Assembly: GCA_031763025.1 (NCBI GenBank)
Contig: JASSKH010000006.1
Span: 13,729,479 to 13,793,478 of the forward strand
Source: Macrocystis pyrifera
Taxonomy: Eukaryota > Sar > Phaeophyceae > Laminariales > Laminariaceae
Length of the DNA: 64,000 nucleotides
Direction of reading: 5' to 3'
This document shows, piece by piece, positions 11,870 through 23,271 of the stretch. A program made the translations under genes and the position numbers. Position 1 is the first letter of the stretch. Every line of letters starts with the position of its first letter. The notes under the pieces were generated by a model that was not told the DNA's origin, did no database searches, and was given only the letters and a program-made list of their open reading frames with translations.

Positions 11870-14800
11870 GAAAGAGGAAGAGAGAGGGGGGGGGGGGGGG
11901 GGGGGGGAGGGGGAGGAAGCGGGAGGTGGGGGAGGAAGGGGGAGGGGGAGGGATAGAGGGAGAGGGAGACGGGAAGGGAGGTGGTGTTACTTAACTCGAG
12001 TCAGAATCGAGACAATTGTCGGTACAAACCGCTTTCACTCATGAACCCAATACTTTTTTTTTGTTGCATCTTTATACCACGGTGTCACCTGAATGCCATC
12101 AAGCCAGGCACCACGGAGGCGTGTTTGCCTTTAAGGGGCGGCACCAAATTTTCTGAGGCTTCTCACCTAATTATAGTGCAGGAGTTCTATACCTCACCCA
12201 GAGACTGATTTTGATAAAAGCCAAAAACAAAACATGCAAATCCGATGAACAATCCCGAAGCCTATCAATAGTATTAGTAGTAAGTATACCACCGATTGTT
12301 GACGTGAAACAAAAAAAACAGTGGTATTCCCAACGATATTAGCCGAAGGGGACCCACCCTGTCAGTCAGAAATATTTCGGCCAAAAAAAGTGTCATACCG
12401 CAACGGTCCCTATATAGTGCCGGTTTATAGTAGTGCCGGGTGCCCGCGATAGAATAGTGCCTGTGGAATCGCTTGGCACATGCTGTATGGGATCAACCAG
12501 TGTGGCAGTGTGCGGGGGGTCGTTAGTGCCGGTTGGCGCTCGCATACTATACCGGCACTATAGCACCAACCGGCAGTATTCACTGCCCCTGTTGTAGCAC
12601 GCCTCCAAACCAGATCATGCCATCATGCCCGTCCTAAAGCTGCGGTAGCAAAAGCGCAAGTGTCACGGTGATGCCGTCACCTGATCGCCATCACGCAGAG
12701 GCCCCAGAGCAGGCTCTTCCGTACGCCGTGCCTGTCGACGACGCCCTCCGCCTTCATCGCCGTCATGGTGTAGAGAACGTTGGGAAGCACTAGAACGAAA
12801 CCGATCGTCCTCGGAGAGGTGGAAAGCGTTTGCTCCAAGTGCGGAGCGAGCGTGACCTGTTTNNNNNNNNNNNNNNNNNNNNNNNNNNNNNNNNNNNNNN
12901 NNNNNNNNNNNNNNNNNNNNNNNNNNNNNNNNNNNNNNNNNNNNNNNNNNNNNNNNNNNNNNCCCCCCCCCCCCCCCACCTGGCACCACTACCTTCACCA
13001 CCGATACCACAACCAACACCACCACCATGCTTGCGCACCTCTATACCGGCCATGGACTCGGTAGTGCGGTCAGGAAAGGCGCTGAGCAATCCGAGGCTGC
13101 TGACGTGGATGAACGACAGAGCCGCCCCGTGCAGGCCGCTGGCGAGGTATATGCTGGGGATTGACCCCGCCAGGCCGTACAGCGCAGTGGCTATCGCAAG
13201 CACCACCAGCCCCGCAAACAGCGTCCTCCACCTCCCCCATCTGCCAAAAGAGAAAAGACAGCAACCGCGTCAACATGGCCGTTAGAATAACCATTGTGGT
13301 AAGCGTTGTCATGACCGTTGTAATAGTCGACATTACAGCCGTTAACGTCGTACAGCGTCGTGGCTATATCGCGAGCACCACCATCCCCCACCAGAACAGC
13401 GTCCTCCACCTCCCCCCATCTGCCATGGACAGAAGACAGCAAAAAAAACAGTAGACAGATCATCTATAGATAGATCATCTAGTTCCTGACGCGCTGTTGT
13501 GAGAGGTTGTGCAGGATCTGCGTAGTACAGATCCCACCCAGGAAACATGTGCTACCACAGATATCATGCAGATTATACGGATCCCAGCCGACAACCTGAG
13601 CTAGATAATACGGACCAGGGATTTATCTGGCTTGAAATATCTAGACTATCAATGATCTGTAGATGATCTATCTGTGAATGACCTGTCTGTCCGAGGCGTG
13701 CAATACTATAATAAACGTTGATATAACCGTTGTTACAACCGTTGACAAAATCGTCATTATCGTCGTTATTATAAGCGTTACGCATAGCGCCGTGGTTACC
13801 GCCAGCAGTCAGCACGACCAGTCCCATCTAACTGTACCAAACGCAGCAACACAATCATCACAAAATATTTAATATAACCGTTGAGGCAACCGTTAATGTA
13901 TCTGGTGAGGCCGTACACCGCCGTCGCGACGCTGGCACGACCAGTCCAACAAACAACGTCCTCCGCCTCCCCCACCTGCCAAAATAAAATAGAGAAGGCA
14001 GCCCAGCCCGTCTTCGAACCGCGGAACACATTTCGGCGACGAGACAACGAGCCGACAGCACCAACAACGCATTTCGGTCTCCCATCCACTCACGCAGTCA
14101 AGTTGACGACAGTTTACAAGCACACTGAAACCGTACTTTTAACCGCTGATGCTCTGTTGTCGACGCTCTCACGTTAACAATCGCACGCTTTCACCTGCTC
14201 GGTATCCCGCCAGCCGAAGACCAGGGCAATCGAGAATGAACGCCGACCGACGCCAACCAACAGATACCTCGACACGAACGGTAAACCCACCCACCTATTC
14301 ATGATCCAGCCAACCAGAGGGGAGGTGGCCAGGTTGACCACGGGGTAGATCGCCATGATCATACCCACCTTGACAGCCAAAAAAACGGGAAAAAAGGGGG
14401 GGTTCGTTCGATTGGAGGACAAAAAAAAGCAAGTCAACTCTGTTCAAATAGACAAAAGCGTGATAGACATAGCGCGCTGCGGCGGTACATAGGGTGAGAC
14501 CCTAACGAGGGAAGGGAGGGGAGGGGGTCGACTCTAACCCAACCTAGCCCAGCCCAACCCGGTCCTACCCAGCCAAATAAACCTAACCAGCATAATCCGA
14601 CACGATCCAACCCAACCCAAACCTACCCAACCGAACCAACCCAACTCAACCCAGCAGAACCCAACCCAACATAGCCCAACCCAACCCAACCCAACCGCCT
14701 CTCGAGGGTCGCAGGCAGCTGCAAGATTTTCTGCCTGTAAATTCCAGTGGCAGCCTGCGTGTTTGTTGTCTATTTTTTTTTACGTCACATAAAACCGGTT

Positions 14801-16556
14801 TTCGTATGCATCACACACCTGGTACTCGGCATAGAAAGAAAAAGAGAGCGAGAGAGAGAGAGAGAGGGGGGGGGGGGGGGGGGGGGGGGGAGAGAGAGAG
14901 AAGAGAGAGAGAGATGTTTGCATCATACGGCCACAAAGCACGTAAACAATAGTAGTCGCGCCACAAAACAAAAACAGCATACCCTTGCGTAGGGGGGGGG
15001 CATATAAAGTAATAATCAGGACCCACGAGGAGATCGAAAAAAAAACCTTGTATTCCCCCTATGATTGCACACTTGGTTCTGATCACTATGTTCCACCTCT
15101 AATACTGCTAAACATCGCAATCAGAACCAAATTTGGTGTGTAATAAACAGACAGTAGTAGTAGTCACTCTCGGCGGAATGTAAGGACCGCTCGAAATTCA
15201 TGTTGATGTCCAAACGCTCCTATTACGGGGGACCATAGTAAATAGGACCTACGGTACACACAAAAAACCTATGCATTTCCCTATTTTTGCTAACAATATT
15301 TGGTCCTATTTACTCTGGTCCCCTCTAATAATCGTGTTTCCGCCCAGAGTAGTCCATAACATACCAGTGAGACAGGCCAACACTCGAAGACGGTGTTTTT
15401 ACGTACGTAAAGAGAACGGAAAGAGCAAGTGCCTCGTTGCCTTTCAGGGCAAACTGCAGTTCCGTCCTGGGGACAAACCAGCCAGATTATGACTATTAAC
15501 AGCTTGTCTCCAAAGCGGGACTGCACTACTATTAATACGAGTAAAAGTACTATTACGGGGGGGGCATAGTAGTAAAATAGGACCTACGGTACACACAAAA
15601 ACCTACTGGTATATATTTTACCTATTTTTACTAACAATATTTGGTCCTATTTACTATGGCCCCCGTAATAATACGGTCCATCCCTTCAGGATCGGACTCC
15701 CGTTTTGGAGACAAATTACTTGGAAATAGGCTTTTATTTCTGTGCTTCCTGTGCGGTTCCAAAAGGGTTGAACAGTCAGAAACTAAAACGCGCGAGTACC
15801 GTTTTTGTGTTCTACAAACCAAAAACGTACGAGTACCGTTTTTGTGTTCTACAACGGAACGAAACTGGCTTCAAGGACACAGAAGTGGAAGTGTATGGGG
15901 GGGCTTAGGCCTTTTACTGTAGGACTGCAGTCAGTGCCGTTTCGGGGACTAACTACTTAGAGTTTGACTGGTTTGTCCCAAAACGGCTCTGCAGTTCTAG
16001 AAGGGTTAACCCTCCTACTGTCTGTCTTAACACTACCGCAAAAAAAACAATCCGACGCTTTTTCCATAAGCACCGGTATTTTGTAACAAAAAAAAGGGGG
16101 GGTTGCAGTACTATGAACGGGTTGAGCTTATTTTTTACCCTCCGAGTGAGAGTCAAAACGAAACATAATAAGAACAAAATAAAAACAAAATAAAACATTG
16201 TATTTGGGAAATTCGTCCCAACACCCACCATTATCGCACACAATAAGAAACTAAAGTATACGGTCCCGATATATATACAACCTTTTATTTTGGGTTGAAT
16301 ATTAGTATACCTGGTACGTACGTACGTATTTGATATCTATCTAACAGGTACGATCGTTTGATGCTGGAATAGAGTGGTGGCGCACTGGAAGTGGCAGTTG
16401 TAGACAGCACTACGGGATACTGGGTCGAGGTGCTTCCGAACCGGCCCGCGATGTAGGCGGGGAAGAAGGGACCCAGCACCGAAAACGTCATGGCGTTCAC
16501 AAAAGCCGCGGCACAAGCGCTCACGTACAGGGTGCGGTAAGTCTGCGCCGCGCTAC
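7743..16556 (-). CDS. Major facilitator superfamily transporter, SLC18-like (seven visible exons, gap inside)
   Basis: Exons in reading order: 16556-16414 (helix 1, FVNAMTFSVLGPFFPAYIA), 14368-14295 (helix 2, VGMIMAIYPVVNLATSPLVG), 13240-13039 (helices 3-4, starting NRWGRWRTLFAGL, the motif-A loop), then assembly gap 12863-12962, 12856-12681 (helices 7-8, with VDRHGVRKSLLWG, the second motif-A copy), 11777-11636 (helix 9 and following loop), 10244-10113 (helix 11 motif GVGEVVGPLLGGFVVDLL), and 7904-7743 (helix 12, stop at 7743). Splice phases agree at every junction outside the gap. Helices 5-6 are absent and probably lie in the gap. The helix 1-2 region resembles SLC18/SLC18B1-type amine or polyamine transporters; the substrate is unknown. 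The junction after 11636 uses a GC donor. The start of the first visible exon and any upstream exon are uncertain, and the last-exon acceptor is weak. Confidence 0.85.
8000..8998 (-). other. Long GC-rich low-complexity open frame in the last MFS intron
   Basis: The minus strand is open from about 8998 to 8088 and encodes a hydrophilic, Gly/Glu/Pro/Gln-rich chain with a repeated EEFSKN-type unit of about 12 residues and a Gln run. An overlapping frame is also open from 8487 to 7771. It lies between MFS exons 10244-10113 and 7904-7743, which already join in phase without it. It could be an alternatively used disordered exon, part of another gene, or open by composition alone. Confidence 0.3.
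9021..9775 (-). mobile_element. C1 copy with three reiterated 3' modules and a homopolymer of about 80 nt
   Basis: Near full length in reverse. Read on the minus strand, it ends in a C-tract, then restarts twice with only the last 55-70 bp of the element (..GACTACGGCCATGCATGA..GAGTAC), each closed by its own C-tract; the last tract spans about 9021-9101. Confidence 0.8.
10664..11174 (+). mobile_element. G1 element, longest repeat array
   Basis: Ends CACACCTCGGATAGACAG and TGTCCGAGGAGTG. The array of GATCTATCTGTAGAT-like units covers roughly 10880-11155. In an MFS intron. Confidence 0.8.
11826..11990 (+). repeat. G-tract of about 40 and GGGA-rich tract
   Basis: In the MFS intron upstream (gene direction) of exon 11777-11636; on the coding strand it is a C/T-rich tract. 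Confidence 0.8.
12401..12572 (+). mobile_element. V1 element
   Basis: GGTCCCTATATAGTGCCGG to ACCGGCACTATAG, with CTTGGCACATGCTGTATGGG inside. Confidence 0.65.
12863..12962. other. Assembly gap (100 N)
   Basis: Exactly 100 N, probably a placeholder of unknown true length. It begins 6 bp upstream (in gene direction) of the MFS exon encoding helix 7 and abuts a poly-C run at 12963. The flanking exons lack two expected helices. Confidence 0.95.
13340..13419 (-). pseudogene. Decayed copy B of MFS helix-3 exon
   Basis: GGCAG is followed by ATGGGGGGAGGTGGAGGACG, one G longer than the live copy, then CTGTTCTGGTGGGGGATGG, GCTCGCGATATAGCCACGAC and GCTGTACG. This matches the live exon but out of frame. 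It sits 179 bp upstream of the live exon at 13240. Confidence 0.7.
13451..13703 (-). mobile_element. G1 element inside the MFS exon-echo region
   Basis: Reverse orientation, between decayed exon copies D and B; ends at GTCCGAGGCGTG. Confidence 0.75.
13775..13831 (-). pseudogene. Decayed copy D of MFS helix-3 exon
   Basis: After TACAG, GGACTGGTCGTGCTGAC continues to GGCGCTATGCG, aligning with the live exon segment GGGCTGGTGGTGCTTGC to GCGCTGTACG. The WGRWRT part is lost. It lies 144 bp downstream of copy A in gene direction and is followed by the same AACGGTTATA-like tract. Confidence 0.5.
13890..13975 (-). pseudogene. Decayed copy A of MFS helix-3 exon
   Basis: Behind a GGCAG acceptor-like end the copy reads WGRRRTLFVGLVV, matching the live exon at 13240 (WGRWRTLFAGLVV). 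It then shows a 1-nt deletion relative to the live exon before TACGGCCT, and after that diverges into an AACGGTTATA-rich tract. It is in the right phase to follow exon 14368-14295, so it could act as a decoy exon. Confidence 0.7.
14520..14700 (+). repeat. CCCAA-type degenerate array
   Basis: CAACCCAACCC units in an MFS intron. Confidence 0.75.
15223..15328 (+). mobile_element. M1 MITE copy
   Basis: Both ends present; it cuts off the right half of an S1 mini-element starting near 15170. In the MFS gene's large intron. Confidence 0.85.
15455..15530. mobile_element. P1 foldback copy
   Basis: Diverged copy: AACTGCAGTTCCGTCCTGGG to GCGGGACTGCACTA. A half copy (CCCGTTTTGGAGACAAATTA) lies at 15685-15722. 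Confidence 0.6.
15553..15668 (+). mobile_element. M1 MITE copy
   Basis: TA on both sides; slightly longer than the family norm through small insertions. Confidence 0.85.
15920..16012. mobile_element. P1 foldback copy
   Basis: TAGGACTGCAGTCAGTGCCG to AAACGGCTCTGCAGTTCTAG, followed by GGGTTAA. Confidence 0.65.
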
Positions 16557-16824
16557 CTGCCAAGCAGGCGTTTGTAATTGCGCGCGGGGGTGGGGTGGGG
16601 GGGGTGGAGTGGTGAGACAAAAGACAGTTGCGGTTGAGGCTCTCGGGATGCAAGATGGGGCTCATCAGGAAAGACATACAGGACATGCGGCATAATATGG
16701 AATGTCAAGTGTGTTGCATAAGGCATATCATAGAGAAAAATCGAGTACCTGGTACCTTGTACCTTGTATACTATTATAGTTACCACAGGGCATACCAACC
16801 ATGAGAGGAAGCGTGAGAACATTT

Positions 16825-17213
16825 CGCACCTGGGACAGATCATTGACGCTCGCTATAAAAGCTAGATATTTGAGGGCAGATACAGTCCTGATCCGTATAT
16901 CTGTATGATCTAGCTCACGTTGCCGGGTGGGAGCCGTAAAAACCTGCATGATCTACTGTAGGACATGTTTTCTGGGTTGGATCTGTACTATACAGATAGA
17001 TAGATCCTACACAGCATCTCACAACGGCAGGACAGGACCTAGATTATATAGTTAATGATCTATATGTAGATGACCTATCTGTAGATGATTTATCTGTAGA
17101 TGATCTATATGTAGATCATCTAGCTGCATATGGTTTGTCTGTAGATTATATATATGTAGATGATCTATCTGTAGATGATTTATCTGAAGGCGATCTATCT
17201 GTCCGACCTGTGG
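16825..17213 (+). mobile_element. G1 element
   Basis: Ends CGCACCTGGGACAG and CTGTCCGACCTGTG. Flanks GAACATTT and GAACGTTT look like a diverged 8-bp target duplication. Confidence 0.8.
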
Positions 17214-17644
17214 AACGTTTGGTTATTGATATTAACACCCAAACGGTGCTTACAATTCCGGTCGTTTGTGGCATTAAAAGGACGTAACGCGGCATACCAG
17301 GCGCCATTATAGGTACAGCAGTATAGCATCATAGCAGGATAGCATAATCGTAATGGTGGGCATACACGACAACAGTAGTAGGGGACAACAGGGCATACGA
17401 GAATATCATATGAGTATCAGTAGGGCATACCAGGCAGGGTACAAGAGGGCATATATCATGAGGCACTGGAAAGCAAGAAGGGCCTACAAGCGTACGTTGG
17501 TACATGTACTTAGTATACATATACAATTAAAATAAAACAGCTATGAGATCGACTAGTTCGTCGAAGCTCATACTCGGCAAGCTGTGTGTCATATACATAT
17601 ACGTCGTACAGCATGAGGGCGTACGTCAAGACATACCTGGTATG

Positions 17645-17730
17645 TACCACTGTCCGGAAATTTAAGGACCATTTGGGGATTCACATTGCCAACCGAATGG
17701 TATTTACATTTTCGGACATAGGGGAAGGGC
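17645..17730. mobile_element. S1 mini-element
   Basis: GTCCGGAAATTTAAGGACC to ATTTACATTTTCGGAC. Confidence 0.55.
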
Positions 17731-17842
17731 GTAGGGCATGGCGCGACGAGCCGAAGCAGGAAGAGAAAAAAGGCAAGCCTTCCAAAAAACACGCGTAGCA
17801 TAGGACCCCAGGCCTCACCGCAGGGTCCCTCTTGTTTTACGT

Positions 17843-17907
17843 GTGCGCCAGGCAGCTGCTGCGGACCTTGGTGCAGTTTTTGCTGGATATGGTCCGGGCA
17901 GCCTAAA
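17843..17907 (+). other. Unassigned exon-like segment
   Basis: A clean acceptor-like CCTCACCGCAG precedes an open frame encoding GSLLFYVCARQLLRTLVQFL and a few more residues to a TAA at 17905-17907. It is amphipathic or membrane-like. No donor-side partner was identified, so it may be a terminal exon of an unrecognised gene or chance. Confidence 0.2.
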
Positions 17908-17963
17908 CACCGACAACAGCACCGTCACCGTCCCCACCACCGTACCGACACATCACCACCACC

Positions 17964-18010
<47 letters not shown>

Positions 18011-18052
18011 ACAACAACGGCGTCAACAACGGCATCAACAGCAACACCTATA

Positions 18053-18157
18053 TTACGGAGGTCCATAGTAAATAGCACCTACGGTACACACAAAAACCTA
18101 TATATTTCCCTATTTTTACTAACAAAAGTTGGTCTCATTTACTATGGTCAACCGTAA
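18053..18157 (+). mobile_element. M1 MITE copy
   Basis: Inserted in a CAACAC-type simple repeat tract, TA on both sides. Confidence 0.85.
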
Positions 18158-18179
18158 TACCAAGATCGACATCGTCAGC

Positions 18180-18760
18180 ACCGACACCAGCACCTTCGAC
18201 ACCAAAACCGAACCAACACCGACACTACACACCAACATCGAACCAACACCATCAACACCAACACCGATATTACACCAACACCGACACCAACACCAACACC
18301 AACACCAACGCCAACACCAACACCAACGCCAACACCAACACAAACGCCAACACCATCAACACCAACGACCCCACCAAACACCATCACCAACACCAAAACC
18401 AACGCCAACACAAATGCCAACACCAACACCAACACCAACACAATTAACACCAACGCCAACCCCAACGCCAACACAAACGCCAACACCATCAACACCAACA
18501 AACGTCTATACCAACACCAACACTATCACCGAAACCGACACCAACGCCAACACCATCAACACCAAGTGCCCATACCAACACAAACGCCATCACTAATGCC
18601 GGCACCAACATCAACACCGACGCCGTCAACACCAACAACGCCGACAAACGCCGACACCGACACAAACGCCAACATCAACACTAACTCCAACGTAACCCCG
18701 CGACACCACCAACACCACCAACATCAACAAACGCCCACACCAACACAAGCACCAACACCA
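18180..18760 (+). repeat. CAACAC-type minisatellite
   Basis: Long ACCAACACCAACGCCAACAC array; open in several frames by composition only. Confidence 0.85.
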
Positions 18761-18894
18761 ACAATGACGTCGACACCATCTGCATCAAGCACCACCGCTA
18801 ACACCCAGACAAACACACCCCTTTGCGCGTTAATTCGACGCGCTTCTACGGCCCCGTACAACTCCGTTACAGTATCAGGCTATCATGCACCATG

Positions 18895-19045
18895 TGTAAC
18901 CTCGAACAAAGCATGCCGCCTCCAAGCACGGCCTGCCTGGTCGGTGAAAACCCGACGTGCTCTGTCCCGGCCTTGTAGGGATGCGAGGGTCTATGGTTTA
19001 AACGACTACGGCCATGCATGATATCGAGTACATCCCCGGATCCCC
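18895..19045 (+). mobile_element. C1 copy, short 3' fragment
   Basis: From CTGCCTGGTCGGTGAAAACC to GATATCGAGTACATCC. Confidence 0.7.
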
Positions 19046-19554
19046 TCCCCACCCACCTTGCCGCCCTAATCCCCCGCTCCTCCACCCCCCACTCTCCCTC
19101 TCACGTCATGGATGGCCGTATCTACATGACTTCTACTCACCCCCCCAAACCTTCTCCACCCCCTCTCCCTTCCCCTCCCCTCCCCTCTCCATCTTTCCCC
19201 ACCTCTAAACGAATGAGTCCTCCCGGTGAGCAGCCCAACTCCAGCATCCTCCGGCACCGCCTCTATCTCTAGCGCACGAACGCCTCCACCGCCGACGACG
19301 CCATCGATCTTCTGCTTGCCAAGCCAGACCCGCAGGGGGGGGGGGGGGGGGGGTGGGGGTTGTCAGACGGAAAACCCACGTGCCAAAAACACGCCACAAC
19401 AAAAAAACGAAACCCCGACAGCACTACACCACGTTTTCGGGGATAAAAGACTTGCATAAAAGACTTGCAGTATGGCAAGGATAATCTTTGCAGCAGTACC
19501 GCATGAACACGCAAGAAAACACACACACTCTGAGATGAATTTCTCAGGGCAGTT

Positions 19555-20010
19555 CAGGGGTCGGGTCACACCTCGCGGGTCAGGTCAGGTCGGGTCGGGT
19601 CGGGTGAAAGGGTGACCCGCCCGACCGGTGAAAGTTTGAAAACCTCTTGACCCGACCCGGCTCCACCCGACCCGTCAGAGCTTGAAAACTTCCACAACTA
19701 GGACAGATCAAGTACAGATCATGTACAGATCATTGATGATCTGGACCTTTCAAGGCATATATATATTCTCGATCTGGTTATGATCTAGCTCGTGTTGGCG
19801 GGTGGGACCCGTACGATCTGCATTATCGACGTCGTATTTTCTGGCTTGGATCTGTACTCCACAGATCCTGCACAACCTCCCACGACGGCAGGGGAAGAAC
19901 TAGACGATCTACCGTAGACAGATAGATCAGATAGATCATCATCTGTCTGTCCGAGATGTGAAAACTTCTTGACCCGGCCCGCGGATCGGGTCACGACCCA
20001 CCCGTCAAGA
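19555..20010 (+). repeat. R1 (ACCCG)n-rich element, interrupted by G1
   Basis: Family R1: GGGTCGGGTC arrays facing CCCGACCCG arrays, joined by GTGAGAGTTTGAAAACCTCC-like spacers and closed by CGCGGGTCGGGTCATGACCC. Here the two parts flank a G1 element. Confidence 0.7.
19693..19960 (+). mobile_element. G1 GATC-rich TIR element (clean 8-bp target duplication)
   Basis: Family G1: ends CACAACTAGGACAG and CTGTCCGAGATGTG (consensus near CACACCTCGGACAG), a core with GATCTGTACT, CAGATCCTGCACA and CTCACAACGGCAG, then variable GATCTATCTGTA repeats. This copy is flanked by AAAACTTC at 19685-19692 and 19961-19968, and sits inside an R1 element. An 8-bp duplication with short TIRs fits hAT- or P-type non-autonomous elements. 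Confidence 0.8.
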
Positions 20011-20334
20011 GCCACGGATTTTTTAGCCTATTTTCTCCCGGAAACAAGGTGGGCGAGGTCTTTCCATATACAGAGGCATCTCTCGGCGTTTGTACCCTCC
20101 CCACGTGCGGATCAAATCATATCCGAAAAAAAAAAAGGTTTGGGGCGATGTGCAGTCTGAAGTGTTACGTGTAAGGTAAAAAAAAAATGTTGTAAAAAAA
20201 ATCGTTCGAAACACGCGGAACACGACAGTCGGTACAAACCGCCCCAAGCGGGGTCACCAACTCTGAACCTGGTAGGATGACTGAAGAATTTCCATGGTGC
20301 TCATGTATGCAAGGCATGTATATACAGGGGAGAG

Positions 20335-20750
20335 GGGGGGGGGGGTGTACTCGATAGGAGAGATGTACTCGATCTCATGCATGGCCGTAGTCGTATGACC
20401 ATAGACCCTCGCATCCCTGCAATGCCGGGACGGACCATGTCGGGTTTTCACCGACCACGCAGACATTGCTTGCACCAAGCGGGGGAGAGGGGGCGGGGGT
20501 GTACTCATTATCGTGCATGCCCGTAGTCATATGACCATAGACCCTCGCATCCGTACAATGCCGGGACGGAGCACGCCGGGTTTTCACCAACCAGGCAGAC
20601 ATTGCTTGCACCAAGCGCGAAGCGCCGTGAGGTGTTCGGCGAGTCGCATGAAGGGCGAGCTGCATCCTACTAAGAACCGCTTTGGAGGCGGATTTTCTTG
20701 CATATGGATGACAGCATCAATGAATTGATGGGGGGGGGGGGGGGGGGGGG
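20335..20750 (-). mobile_element. C1 copy with two 3' modules
   Basis: A longer copy at 20499-20730 is joined to a second truncated module at 20349-20480, each opening (on +) with a G-tract and TACTC. A further G-tract lies at the far end, 20731-20750. Confidence 0.75.
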
Positions 20751-21121
20751 TAGACAGCTCTAATCAATATCATGTATTGAAGGCGTATACCAGGAGGGGG
20801 GGGTAGAGAGCTGTGACCACGGCTTGTTCAGAAGGCCGATGAGTGTCGACAACAGAATAGTGCAGTGAAGTAGTGCACGGTGTCCCCGGTCGTTGCCCGT
20901 ACACAACAAGTTTACAGACACTACGTAGGAAAACGAATGCACACAAATAAAGACAGCATGTTGCAAGTACTCTATTGATGTAGTTTTAGCTGTTGCTGTA
21001 CTATCAGTAGTATTAATAGTATTGCTAGCAGCATTAGTAATTGTGGTACATGTACGTACGTAGTGCTGGTGTGTTAATATCAACTGAAAACTAAAAACAG
21101 GAGAAATCGGCTCGTTGCTTC

Positions 21122-21405
21122 GTGTGATATCATATCATATCATGTCATGCCATATCATATCATATCATATCATATCATATCATACCATATCATATCATAT
21201 CATATCATATCATATCATATCATATCATATCATATCATATCATATCATATCACATCACATCACATCATATCATATCACATCACATCATATCATATCATAT
21301 CATATCATATCATATCATATCATATCATATCATATCATATCATATCATATCATATCATATCATAGATATCATATCATCATATCATATCATATCATACTTC
21401 GTACC
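21122..21405 (+). repeat. (CATAT)n pentanucleotide microsatellite
   Basis: About 280 bp of CATAT with CACAT interruptions; it encodes only ISYHI-type repeats. Confidence 0.9.
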
Positions 21406-23271
21406 TGGTACGTACTGCGCATACAAATACTATAGTACTACCTGGAACGAAGCATACTCCTGTACGTTCGCAGCGTAGATACAGCAGCAGTAATAGTACT
21501 CGCGTACACGAGTGCTGTTTGCTGAATCGATCATCGACCTCCACACGCACCGGAATATACTTCGTACGAACCTGCCTTTTTTTTCAAAACGTTCTGACGT
21601 TTAGCCTTAGCACTGAACCGCCCCACGCTCGAACCGTTCGATCCACCCGAAACCGCCGATACCCGTCTATTAACACTTAGCATTCCACACAACTACTGCT
21701 GTTGTACATACATACGAGGTACCTGGTACCTCCCAGGTCTAGACAGTGTTTTTCTCTGCGCCCAGCAGCCCGGGCTCTCCCATACTATTGACCCGGGCTG
21801 CATTTCTTATGTGGGAAAGAGTGCATTTTCCACACTTACCGTATAACACTATCACACGGGTGATAAGATAACACCCCCCCCCCCCGGACGATTTCCAGGA
21901 GTGATTTCCTCATTAACCGGGAGAGTGCAAACGCTAACTACGCGTACGGAGCGACGCGTCTACGGAAATATCCCGACGAGATACTCCCAAATCAGGCGAT
22001 TTTGGTTGTGTGCGACCTCCTGTTTTTGGAGAAAACCGGTTCTGAAAATCGTCCCAGGGGATGGGTGTCTTATCTTGCGTGTGTTGTACTGATATTACTG
22101 TTGTACGTACGGTACTCAGTACAACGGCCCAGGAAATCTCTGGAACAATCACCCATGTAAATCTCATCCTTTTCTTCGATGCTATCATATGTACGGCTGC
22201 TTTATTTACCAGGGAAGGTACCACGGTATGTCGGTCACATATCATGTACCAGGTAGACGAGTGCAAGGACAACAAGTGCTGAGGACCAACACCCCAACGG
22301 GTAGGGCGGACCGTAACTGGACCAAGTCCGGCGGGGAAGGCCTCACAGCCTCGGTTTTTGTTAGTGAGTGAGCTCGCGTAAGTCCCACACTACCCGGAAG
22401 AGATGGCTCTCCCGGGTGGCTATCTCCACCGCACCTGCTCCTCTCGGGGGTCAGGTCGGGTCAACGTGTCCAAACTCCAGGGGTAACAGCAGCCTGTTCT
22501 GATGTTGCAACGGGAGCTATGGGCTAAACTGACACACGACACGAAATTGGAACGTGGAAGTGTGGTGAGCTTAAGCTTTATTTTTACCAATCCGCCGGAG
22601 GATAAAGACAAAACAAAACAAACCAAAACAAATGCCACAACCGGCAATCAATCACAGCACGTTTTCTTGGAAAAAGTTACAAATACGTACGCTTTGAGTT
22701 CAACCAAATTGATACCATATCGAGAGTTGTGAACCGAAAACCGAAAGCTGTTTTTTTGGACGGTTTTTACCGGCGGTTTTTGCCGACCGAAACCGACCTT
22801 TTTGGGTTGGTTTTTCGGTTGCAAAAAATCGACCGAAACCGGAACCCGACTCGATTTTTGCACCCGCTCTTTTAACCTGTCCCATATACCGAGAACGCCT
22901 ATATACATATATGGAAACCCCGTTACATACTTATGTGTGACCATCCCTCGCCCACAGCCTACATTCATGACGGACCGAAACCGGCTGACATTTCCGACAA
23001 ACTAAAAACGAAAACCCGACCGAGCCATTGCCGTTTGGGGTTCACAACGCTGGGTTGTCACTGGCACACCGAACCCTTTGAAAATATGTTGACCATATGG
23101 CTGGAGTCTCCGAGAACCGACCAAGAAACCGATCCAAAAGTGTTTGGTTCGGTTTCGGTTTTGTTTTTTGAACCGACCGAAACCGACCCATCGACATACA
23201 TGCCCGTCAAGAAAACGAAAAGCCGATCGAATAATTTTCATTTTCGGGTTTTTAGCTTGATACTGCTGTTA

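Noticed and set aside
18129-19021. Thr/Pro/Asn-rich open frames of 150 codons
   Set aside because: They are translations of a CAACAC minisatellite open in several frames.
21115-21435. YHIIS-repeat open frames
   Set aside because: Product of the CATAT pentanucleotide microsatellite.
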